6,011 nt of DNA from RYN-433 sp036558265 (GTDB lineage Bacteria; Planctomycetota; Phycisphaerae; Tepidisphaerales; Tepidisphaeraceae). The notes under the pieces were generated by a model. That model was not told where the DNA came from. It made no database searches and saw only the letters and a program-made list of their open reading frames with translations. A program made the position numbers and the translations under genes. This document shows positions 1-6,011 of the stretch, piece by piece. The first letter of the stretch is position 1; the number at the start of each line of letters is the position of its first letter. The stretch covers positions 1 through 6,011 of the forward strand of contig DATBFY010000502.1 of the NCBI GenBank assembly GCA_036558265.1, in the 5' to 3' direction.

Positions 1-62
1 CCCCCCGTCACCAGCGCCCGCCTGCCCGACAGTTTGAACTGGTCCAAGACGCTGGCGCTCAT
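1..62 (-). CDS. Short-chain dehydrogenase/reductase (SDR), N-terminal fragment
   Basis: Reading the minus strand from an ATG at 62-60 gives 20 codons before the window edge, ending in SGRRALVTG, with the last two bases (GG) beginning another Gly codon. An L-x-G-(K/R)-x-A-L-V-T-G-G start is the first beta strand and the opening of the TGxxxGxG dinucleotide-binding motif of classical NAD(P)(H)-dependent SDRs. The short leader with F-x-L before the Rossmann strand resembles sugar-acid SDRs such as gluconate 5-dehydrogenase or KduD, but 20 residues cannot fix the substrate. The start is supported by an AAGGA ribosome binding site 8 nt upstream. It is divergent from the toroid gene at 246 and lies on the same strand as the sugar-acid genes at 1421-4381, so a role in sugar-acid oxidation/reduction is plausible but inferred. 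The catalytic YxxxK lies outside the window. Confidence 0.78.
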   Translation of the reverse strand, partial: MSASVLDQFKLSGRRALVTG

Positions 63-70
63 CGTGTTTG

Positions 71-75
71 TCCTT
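71..75 (-). promoter_or_regulatory. Ribosome binding site of the SDR gene
   Basis: On the minus strand AAGGA lies 8 nt before the ATG at 62-60, an ideal Shine-Dalgarno spacing. It decides the start codon of the truncated SDR and supports a real minus-strand gene at the left edge rather than the plus-strand open frame that covers the same bases. Confidence 0.65.
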
Positions 76-89
76 GCAAGAGCCCGACG

Positions 90-110
90 GATCGGCCACG
101 CGCCGGCGCG
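90..110 (+). repeat. Palindromic element, copy 1
   Basis: GATCGG (90-95), three bases, then the perfect 12-bp palindrome CGCGCCGGCGCG (99-110). A second copy lies at 159-178 in the same orientation, with a two-base gap. The copy sits about 30 bp upstream of the SDR start codon. It could be an operator half of a two-site regulator or a chance product of high GC content. Confidence 0.45.
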
Positions 111-158
111 CGCGGCAGCGGCGGCCCAGTCTAAGATCTCCCGCCCCGGACCCCAAGC

Positions 159-178
159 GATCGGACCGCGCCGGCGCG
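159..178 (+). repeat. Palindromic element, copy 2
   Basis: GATCGG (159-164), two bases, then the same 12-bp palindrome CGCGCCGGCGCG (167-178). The palindrome centres of the two copies are 68 bp apart. This copy ends just upstream of the tentative rightward -35 box of the toroid gene, a position where a bound protein could affect transcription. Confidence 0.45.
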
Positions 179-189
179 CCGATGGCGTC

Positions 190-218
190 TCGACGCTTGG
201 CGCGGCACCGCATATGCT
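190..218 (+). promoter_or_regulatory. Tentative promoter of the toroid gene
   Basis: TCGACG at 190-195 and TATGCT at 213-218 are separated by 17 bp. Each matches the sigma70 consensus at four of six positions. Transcription would start near 225, leaving a leader of about 20 nt that contains the ribosome binding site at 236-241. This rests on base matching only, and chance matches of this quality are common. Confidence 0.2.
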
Positions 219-235
219 ATCGCGCCCCCCAAGCC

Positions 236-241
236 AAGGAG
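236..241 (+). promoter_or_regulatory. Ribosome binding site of the toroid gene
   Basis: AAGGAG lies four bases before the ATG at 246. The spacing is slightly short, but no ATG, GTG or TTG occurs in frame between this start and the upstream in-frame TAA at 132-134. It therefore fixes the start of the exported toroid protein. Confidence 0.6.
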
Positions 242-245
242 ACTG

Positions 246-1415
246 ATGCCCCGCACGTCATTATCCGCCGTGTTCTCGCTCTGTCTGATCCTGACCCTTG
301 CCGCCGCCGGCGAAAACTCCACCGCCGATGGACAAAAAACCATCGACAAGGCCCTGGCGTTCCTGAAGACCCAGCAGCAGAAGGACGGCTCGTTCCAGCG
401 CTCGGACCGTGAGCCGCCCGCCGTCACCGCCCTGGTGCTCAAGGCGCTGGCGCGGGATGCGAAGGCGGGCCCCCGTTCCGACGCCGCGCAAAAGGCCGTC
501 GACTACCTCGCCGGCGCCCAGCAGGCCAACGGCGGCATCTACCGCGACATGCTCGCCAACTACAACACGGCCATCTCCGTCAGCGCGTTGGCGAGCCTCA
601 ATGACCCCGCGCAGAAGGAGCGCATCGCCAGGGCCGTCGCCTACCTCAAGGGCGCCCAGTTCAGCGACGCCATCGCCGGCGCCAACGGGCAGAAGATCGA
701 CCCGAACAACCCGGCGTTCGGCGGGTTCAACTACGGCGCCGGTCCGCGCGGCGGCCGGCCGGACATCTCCAACACCGCCATCGTCATCGAGGCCCTCAAG
801 GACTCCGGACTCAAGTCCGACGACCCCGCCTACCAGAACGCGCTCAAGTTCATCACCCGGCTTCAGAACAACTCCGAGACCAATTCCGCACCCTGGGCCG
901 GCAACGACGGCGGGTTCGTCTACAGCATCGGAAAGGCGGGCGAGGGCGAGTCGGCCGCCGGTGAGTATCAGTCGGCCGACGGCAAACGCCTGCTCCGCTC
1001 CTACGGGTCGATGACCTACGCGGGCCTCAAGTCGATGATCTACGCGGGTCTTTCGAAGGACGATCCGCGCGTCAAGGCCGCCTGGGACTGGGTCCGCTCC
1101 AACTGGACCCTGGACGAACACCCTGGTATGAGCGCCAACGGCGCCGGCGAGGCCAGGAGCGGCATCTTCTACTACTACAGCACGCTCGCCAAAGCCCTGG
1201 CGGTCTACGGCGAGCCCGTCATCACCGACAAGAAGGGCGGCACGCACGACTGGCGCGTCGAGCTGATCGCCAAGCTCGGCTCGATCCAGAACCCCGACGG
1301 CTCGTTCACCGGCAACAAGCGGTGGATGGAGGACAACCCGACGATCGCCACCGCATTCGCGGTGCTGGCGCTCGAGGACGCGCTGCAGGACCTGAAGGAT
1401 CACCCCGCCAGGTGA
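246..1415 (+). CDS. Exported prenyltransferase/squalene-oxidase-repeat protein (alpha/alpha toroid)
   Basis: The 389-residue protein starts with a signal peptide: basic Arg3, hydrophobic core about residues 8-20, AAAG near the likely cleavage site. The rest is a series of helical repeats of the terpene cyclase/prenyltransferase beta-toroid type. QW-like turns with F or Y instead of W are seen at 43-50 (QQQKDGSF), 92-99 (QQANGGIY) and 348-354 (QNPDGSF), with GGFNY at 159-163 and GGFVY at 222-226. Inter-helix DDP turns occur at 192-194 and 272-274. Other blocks include RPDISNTA (171-178), SYGSMTYAGLKSMIYAGL (252-269) and FYYYSTLAKAL (308-318), which I recall from similar planctomycete proteins. 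There is no DxDD cyclase acid motif, and the only Cys (13) is in the signal peptide, so the prenyltransferase zinc site is absent. Cyclase names given to such proteins are probably wrong; function is unknown. It is divergent from the SDR, and its stop lies 5 bp from that of the convergent TIM-barrel gene. Confidence 0.88.
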   Translation: MPRTSLSAVFSLCLILTLAAAGENSTADGQKTIDKALAFLKTQQQKDGSFQRSDREPPAVTALVLKALARDAKAGPRSDAAQKAVDYLAGAQQANGGIYRDMLANYNTAISVSALASLNDPAQKERIARAVAYLKGAQFSDAIAGANGQKIDPNNPAFGGFNYGAGPRGGRPDISNTAIVIEALKDSGLKSDDPAYQNALKFITRLQNNSETNSAPWAGNDGGFVYSIGKAGEGESAAGEYQSADGKRLLRSYGSMTYAGLKSMIYAGLSKDDPRVKAAWDWVRSNWTLDEHPGMSANGAGEARSGIFYYYSTLAKALAVYGEPVITDKKGGTHDWRVELIAKLGSIQNPDGSFTGNKRWMEDNPTIATAFAVLALEDALQDLKDHPAR

Positions 1416-1420
1416 CGCGA

Positions 1421-2398
1421 CTACATCAACCCGAGCGACCGCAGGTTCGCCGCGCTGCGCTCCACCTGCGCCAGCTCGTACGCCACGATCCGGTCCGGCG
1501 ACTCCCCGCGCTCCCAGGGCGTGCGCCAATCCTCGTCTTCGCCAAACCGCTTCACCCGCGCCGCCGCCAGCGCCTTGGAGAATTGCTCCACCGGATGCGC
1601 CGGCCGATGGGTCCAGTAGCCCGGCTCGAACAGGCGGATGTGCCGGGCATTGAGCGACCCGACCTCGATCGCCGCCGTGACCTCCGGCCGATCCGCGAAT
1701 AGCCCCGCGATCGCCGCGAACGGCACGCACCCCTCGCCGACCGCGCAGCGAACCAGCCGATACCCCGGATCGCTCCAGTGCGCCCGGTAGTCCTTCAGGT
1801 GAACGTGCCGCACCCGCGGCGCGACCGCGCGCGCGAAATCCAGCGGATCCTCCGCCACCGAAAGCGGGTTGGCGGTGTCCAGCGCGATGCCGACGTTCTC
1901 GCCAGACATCTCGCACAATTCCATCAGCTCGCACGAGCAGAAATCCTGGTGATCCTCGATCCCCAGCCAGAGCCCATGATCGCGGGTCAGCTCCGAAGCC
2001 GCCAGCAATCGCCGCCGCACTTCCGCCACCAGCGCCGGCCAATCGCAGTTCGCCACCCGATCCCCGCACAACACGCTCGTGCAGTGCATCCGGATCGTCC
2101 GCGCCGCCAGCGCCTCGGCCACGGCGATTGTCCGATCCCAGCAGTCCATCATCAGCGGCCGCGCCAGCACCACCCACCATCCCAGCGCGTCGAAAGTATC
2201 ACGAAGTTCCTTCAGCTTCGCATCCGGGACGTTGAACAGGTGTTCCGCGTGAATCTCGATCCCCCCCACGTCCAGTCGCCGCGCCAGCGCGACGTAATCG
2301 TCCAACGACATCGGCCGAGGATTCGCGCGCTCCGTCCCCGCCGCGTGAAGGCCAAGCGAATATGCCAGGCCATACGGATTCAATCCGACCGACAACAT
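1421..2398 (-). CDS. Sugar phosphate isomerase/epimerase-like TIM-barrel protein
   Basis: This 325-residue cytoplasmic protein has the xylose-isomerase-like TIM-barrel fold (AP endonuclease family 2 type). The four expected metal ligands are visible at strand ends: Glu148 in GIEDHQDF, Asp174 in ALDTANP, His200 in HVHLKDY and Glu245 in AAIEVG. The family isomerises, epimerises or cleaves sugars and sugar derivatives with a divalent metal; the exact substrate cannot be read from the sequence. Cysteines are unusually frequent (nine), with CSCELMELC at 154-162 next to the Glu148 ligand. ATG at 2398 is the first start after an in-frame TAG directly before it. No good Shine-Dalgarno is seen, but the stop of the dehydratase gene lies 24 bp upstream, so translation may depend on coupling within an operon. 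The 3' end is tail-to-tail with the toroid gene, with no room for a normal terminator between them. Confidence 0.88.
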   Translation of the reverse strand: MLSVGLNPYGLAYSLGLHAAGTERANPRPMSLDDYVALARRLDVGGIEIHAEHLFNVPDAKLKELRDTFDALGWWVVLARPLMMDCWDRTIAVAEALAARTIRMHCTSVLCGDRVANCDWPALVAEVRRRLLAASELTRDHGLWLGIEDHQDFCSCELMELCEMSGENVGIALDTANPLSVAEDPLDFARAVAPRVRHVHLKDYRAHWSDPGYRLVRCAVGEGCVPFAAIAGLFADRPEVTAAIEVGSLNARHIRLFEPGYWTHRPAHPVEQFSKALAAARVKRFGEDEDWRTPWERGESPDRIVAYELAQVERSAANLRSLGLM

Positions 2399-2422
2399 CT
2401 ACGCGAGTATGTCCGCGCATCC

Positions 2423-4381
2423 TCACCCCCGCAACTTCGCCACGATCGACTCGACATCGTACACGCACCCCCTCCACGTCCTTTCGCTCGCCGCCTGGAG
2501 CGCCGCCCACAGCCGCGTGTCCGCCGGCAGGCCCGCGTCCGCATGCAGGTCCTCGCGCGGCGCCCGTCCCGCCAGGATCCGCGCGCCTTCCACCGGTCCG
2601 ACATCCCGGCCGCCCTCACCGACCAGATCGACGCTTCCCCCGAGCGTATTGCGATCCACCACGATCCGGATCAGATCCCCCTCGCGCACCTTGCCGATCG
2701 CCCCGCCCGCCAGCGCCTCCGGCCCGACGTGCCCGATGCATGCCCCGGTCGATACGCCGCTGAACCGCGCATCCGTGATCAAGGCGACTTGTTTCCCGTA
2801 ATCCAGGTGCTTGAGCGCGCTGGTGAGCTGGTAGGTCTCCTCCATGCCGCTGCCCATCGGCCCGCGGCAGATCAGCACGATCACGTCGCCCGGTTTGATG
2901 GCGCCCGACTTGATCGCCGCGATCGCCGCCCGCTCGGTGGTGAAGACCCGCGCCGGCCCGGTCTTGCGATAGACGCCATCCGCGTCCACCACGCCCGGAT
3001 CGATGGCCGTGGACTTGATGACCGACCCATCCGGCGCCAGGTTCCCGCGCGGGAACGCCACGGTGCTCGTCAGCCCCTTCTCGCGAGCCCGCGCCGGCGA
3101 CATGATCACGTCATCGGGATCCACGCGATCCTTCTCCGCCAGCAGATCGCGAAGCCGCGAGCGCCGCTCGCTTCTCGACCACCAATCCAACGTCTCGCCC
3201 AGCGTCACCCCCGCGACCGTCATCGCGTCCTCGTGCAGCAGCCCCAGCTCGCGCAGGTGCAGCATGACCTCCGGCACCCCGCCCGCGAGAAACACCTGCA
3301 CCGTCACGTATCCCACCGGCCCGTTGGGCAGCGCATCGACCAGCCGCGGCGCCCTGCGGTTGACGTCAATCCAGTCGTCGCACGTCGGCCGCCGCAGTCC
3401 CGCCGCGTGCGCAATCGCCGGCACGTGCAGAAGCAGGTTGGTCGATCCGCCGAACGCCGCGTGGACGACCATCGCGTTGTGAATGGCCTTGTCCGTCAGA
3501 ATCTCGCGCAGCTTGAAACCGCGCTCGCTCATCCCCGCCAGCGCCCGCGCCGATCGTGTCGCCATGTCCAGCCAGATCGCCTGCCCGCTGGGCGCCAGCG
3601 CGCTGTGCGGCAGCGACATCCCCAGCGCCTCCCCCACCACCTGGCTTGTCGCCGCCGTCCCCAGGAACTGGCACCCCCCGCCCGGCGACGCGCACGCCCG
3701 GCACCCCAGCTCCGCCGCCTCCGCCACGCTCAGCTTCCCGTGCGCGAACCGCACCCCGATCGTCTGCACCTTCCCCGCGTCCTCGCCGACGGTCGGCGGC
3801 AGCGTCACGCCGCCCGGCACCAGGATTGCCGGCAGGTCTAAGGCCCCGCCCGCCAGCGCCATCATCATCGCCGGCAGTCCCTTGTCGCACGTGGCCACGC
3901 CCATGACCCCGCTGCGCGTCGGCAGCGAGCGGATCAACCGCCGCAGCACCACCGCCGCATCGTTGCGGTACGCCAGCGAATCCATCATGCCTGGCGTCCC
4001 CTGCGTCCGGCCGTCGCACGGGTCGGTCACGAACCCAGCGAACGGCACACAGCCGCGGCCCTTGAGCTCCCGCGCCGCCGCCTGCATCAGCAGCCCCACC
4101 TCCCAGTGCCCGGTGTGATACCCCAGCGCGATGGGCGTGCCGTCATCGGCCCGGATGCCGCCGGAAGTAGAGAGGATCAGAAACTCCTTGCGCCCGAGCA
4201 TGGCCGGGTTCCACCCCATGCCGGCGTCCTGCGACAGGCCAAAGAGATCCCCGCTGGCCCAGTTCCGCAGCATCTCCTCGGTGAGCGGCAGCGCCCCCGC
4301 GGGGCCGGTGGCGTTGGTGCGCACGTCGTAGATCGCCGTGTCGTCGGCTTCGAGCAGTTCGTTGAGCTGAGTCTTGGTCAC
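2423..4381 (-). CDS. yjhG: YjhG/YagF-type D-xylonate dehydratase (IlvD/Edd superfamily)
   Basis: The 652-residue protein matches, from memory, the length (about 655) and many signature stretches of E. coli YjhG/YagF, which dehydrate D-xylonate to 2-keto-3-deoxy-D-xylonate. Visible landmarks are VRTNATGPAGALPLTEEML near the N-terminus, DPCDGRTQG (Cys122), TCDKGLP (Cys165, with Asp166 and Lys167 for metal binding), GGGCQFLGTAATSQ (Cys237), HAAFGGSTNLLLH (307-319), SVIKSTAIDP (453-462) and TDARFSGVSTGACIGHVGPEA (536-556). The three cysteines are placed to bind the Fe-S cluster, and the FSGVS segment should hold the catalytic Ser. The start is GTG at 4381-4379, with AGGAG four bases upstream. An in-frame TGA lies further upstream with no other ATG, GTG or TTG between. 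It probably shares an operon with the TIM-barrel gene 24 bp downstream. Other aldonates are possible substrates; the subfamily is secure, the substrate less so. Confidence 0.93.
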   Translation of the reverse strand: MTKTQLNELLEADDTAIYDVRTNATGPAGALPLTEEMLRNWASGDLFGLSQDAGMGWNPAMLGRKEFLILSTSGGIRADDGTPIALGYHTGHWEVGLLMQAAARELKGRGCVPFAGFVTDPCDGRTQGTPGMMDSLAYRNDAAVVLRRLIRSLPTRSGVMGVATCDKGLPAMMMALAGGALDLPAILVPGGVTLPPTVGEDAGKVQTIGVRFAHGKLSVAEAAELGCRACASPGGGCQFLGTAATSQVVGEALGMSLPHSALAPSGQAIWLDMATRSARALAGMSERGFKLREILTDKAIHNAMVVHAAFGGSTNLLLHVPAIAHAAGLRRPTCDDWIDVNRRAPRLVDALPNGPVGYVTVQVFLAGGVPEVMLHLRELGLLHEDAMTVAGVTLGETLDWWSRSERRSRLRDLLAEKDRVDPDDVIMSPARAREKGLTSTVAFPRGNLAPDGSVIKSTAIDPGVVDADGVYRKTGPARVFTTERAAIAAIKSGAIKPGDVIVLICRGPMGSGMEETYQLTSALKHLDYGKQVALITDARFSGVSTGACIGHVGPEALAGGAIGKVREGDLIRIVVDRNTLGGSVDLVGEGGRDVGPVEGARILAGRAPREDLHADAGLPADTRLWAALQAASERTWRGCVYDVESIVAKLRG

Positions 4382-4385
4382 GGCA

Positions 4386-4390
4386 CTCCT
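4386..4390 (-). promoter_or_regulatory. Ribosome binding site of the dehydratase gene (GTG start)
   Basis: On the minus strand AGGAG is followed after four bases (TGCC) by GTG at 4381-4379. A nearer GTG at 4386-4384 is in another frame and meets a TGA after one further codon. The site therefore selects the GTG at 4381 as the start. Confidence 0.6.
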
Positions 4391-4410
4391 GTCGGGTCTT
4401 TTCGATCGAC

Positions 4411-4416
4411 ATCATA
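4411..4416 (-). promoter_or_regulatory. Candidate -10 box of the dehydratase operon
   Basis: TATGAT on the minus strand matches five of six bases of TATAAT. It would give a start near 4404 and a leader of about 23 nt carrying the AGGAG. The bases 17-18 bp upstream are all G/C and give no recognisable -35 box, so the promoter may need an activator or this may be chance. Its upstream edge touches the inverted repeat at 4416-4449. Confidence 0.3.
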
Positions 4417-4449
4417 CCGCACCTGGGTGGCATCGCGCGGTCGTGCGGT
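4416..4449. repeat. Inverted repeat upstream of the dehydratase
   Basis: ACCGCAC at 4416-4422 is exactly complementary to GTGCGGT at 4443-4449, with 20 bp between the arms. The right arm overlaps the perfect palindrome GGTTAACC at 4447-4454. It lies between the divergent dehydratase and peptidase genes and abuts the candidate -10 box, so it is placed like an operator. Seven-base arms are short and the assignment is tentative. Confidence 0.35.
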
Positions 4450-4454
4450 TAACC
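4447..4454. repeat. GGTTAACC palindrome
   Basis: A perfect 8-bp palindrome with an AT core in GC-rich surroundings. It lies about 30 bp upstream of the candidate -10 box of the dehydratase gene, where an activator or repressor of a sugar-acid operon could bind. No regulator gene is present in the window to match it to. Confidence 0.3.
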
Positions 4455-4516
4455 CGCCAGCTTGCGCTGCCAATTCCGAACCCGGTCCACCGATGGCCCG
4501 CTCGTCCACATTTTCT

Positions 4517-4545
4517 TTGCACACCCCGAGGCCGCCCGTTATCGT
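4517..4545 (+). promoter_or_regulatory. Tentative promoter of the M16 peptidase gene
   Basis: TTGCAC (4517-4522) and TATCGT (4540-4545) are separated by 17 bp and lie in one of the less GC-rich patches of this intergenic region. They match consensus at three and four of six positions. A start near 4552 would leave a short leader of about 18 nt that holds the AGGAGG at 4561. Confidence 0.3.
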
Positions 4546-4560
4546 CCCCTGACCCGGACC

Positions 4561-4566
4561 AGGAGG
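4561..4566 (+). promoter_or_regulatory. Ribosome binding site of the M16 peptidase gene
   Basis: A full AGGAGG lies only three bases before the ATG at 4570. The spacing is shorter than usual, but the reading frame from this ATG begins directly with a signal peptide, which supports it as the start. Confidence 0.55.
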
Positions 4567-4569
4567 CTC

Positions 4570-6011
<1,442 letters not shown>

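Larger units (their letters stand above)
63..245. promoter_or_regulatory. Divergent intergenic region between SDR and toroid genes
   Basis: This 183-bp stretch separates two genes read outward and must hold both promoters. Weak sigma70-like candidates are visible. Leftward, TTGGGG (156-151) and TAGACT (133-128) are 17 bp apart. Rightward, TCGACG (190-195) and TATGCT (213-218) are 17 bp apart. Each box matches consensus in only three or four of six positions, so these are tentative. The region also holds two copies of a palindromic element, listed separately. A plus-strand frame stays open through it to a TGA at 244-246, but its translation is Arg/Ala/Pro-rich and I do not regard it as coding. 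Confidence 0.5.

Noticed and set aside
1..246. Plus-strand frame open from the left edge to a TGA at 244-246 overlapping the toroid start codon, with a hydrophobic stretch at bases about 46-80
   Set aside because: Its composition is Arg/Ala/Pro-rich after a short hydrophobic run, no family is recognisable, no clear ribosome binding site precedes its ATG at 34 inside the oppositely coded SDR N-terminus, and it covers the divergent promoter region.
1400..1415. TCACC/GGTGA hairpin as an intrinsic terminator of the toroid gene
   Set aside because: Five base pairs, loop of six, no following T-run, and it lies inside the coding end; too weak to call.
246..1415. Annotation of the toroid protein as squalene-hopene cyclase or protein prenyltransferase beta subunit
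   Set aside because: No DxDD motif, no cysteine in the mature chain for a zinc site, a signal peptide for export, and a length well below the roughly 630 residues of squalene-hopene cyclases.
261..2180. Very long minus-strand open frame (639 codons) antisense to the toroid gene and running into the TIM-barrel gene
   Set aside because: The translation is Gly/Ala/Arg/Val-rich and without motifs, and it overlaps two genes with clear family signatures. Long antisense frames are expected from strong G/C preference at third codon positions.
1778..3841. Very long plus-strand open frame (687 codons) antisense to the TIM-barrel and dehydratase genes
   Set aside because: It is Arg/His/Pro/Gln-rich, shows no domain, and lies opposite the well-supported dehydratase with its Fe-S cysteines and catalytic motifs.
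2423..4381. Dehydratase as IlvD (branched-chain amino acid synthesis) or Edd (6-phosphogluconate dehydratase)
   Set aside because: The length of 652 and the stretches VRTNATGPAGALPLTEEML, DPCDGRTQG and TDARFSGVSTGACIGHVGPEA agree with YjhG/YagF. IlvD and Edd are shorter (about 560-620) and have different surrounding sequence.

Overview
GC-rich bacterial DNA, densely packed, with strong G/C preference at third codon positions. The gene content (a secreted prenyltransferase/squalene-oxidase-repeat toroid protein, a long M16 zinc peptidase with a signal peptide, and a sugar-acid dehydratase next to a sugar phosphate isomerase-like TIM barrel) is what I associate with Planctomycetota, perhaps Phycisphaerae. 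This is an inference from gene families; the window holds no rRNA or other marker gene.

Layout, left to right. Bases 1-62 (minus) are the first 20 codons of a short-chain dehydrogenase/reductase that leaves the window at its left edge. Bases 63-245 form a divergent promoter region with two copies of a GATCGG-plus-palindrome element. Bases 246-1415 (plus) encode the exported toroid protein. After only 5 bp, 1421-2398 (minus) encodes a xylose-isomerase-like TIM-barrel protein. Then 2423-4381 (minus) encodes a YjhG/YagF-type D-xylonate dehydratase of the IlvD/Edd superfamily, with a GTG start. Bases 4382-4569 are a second divergent promoter region with inverted repeats. Bases 4570-6011 (plus) hold the N-terminal half of an M16 metallopeptidase that runs off the right edge.

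How the genes fit together. The dehydratase and the TIM-barrel gene are co-directional with 24 bp between them and probably form an operon for sugar-acid use: the dehydratase would convert an aldonate such as D-xylonate to its 2-keto-3-deoxy derivative, and the TIM-barrel protein would isomerise or epimerise a related sugar. The SDR at the left edge has an N-terminus of the type seen in sugar-acid dehydrogenases and lies on the same strand, so it may belong to the same pathway. It is separated from the other two by the oppositely oriented toroid gene and has its own ribosome binding site. The toroid protein and the M16 peptidase both carry export signals and look like independent envelope or extracytoplasmic functions.

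I found no RNA genes, insertion sequences, CRISPR arrays or phage genes. Nothing here amounts to a clearly new system. The most interesting points are the enzymatically unassigned toroid protein interrupting a run of sugar-acid genes, the repeated palindromic element in the left divergent promoter, and the inverted repeats upstream of the dehydratase.
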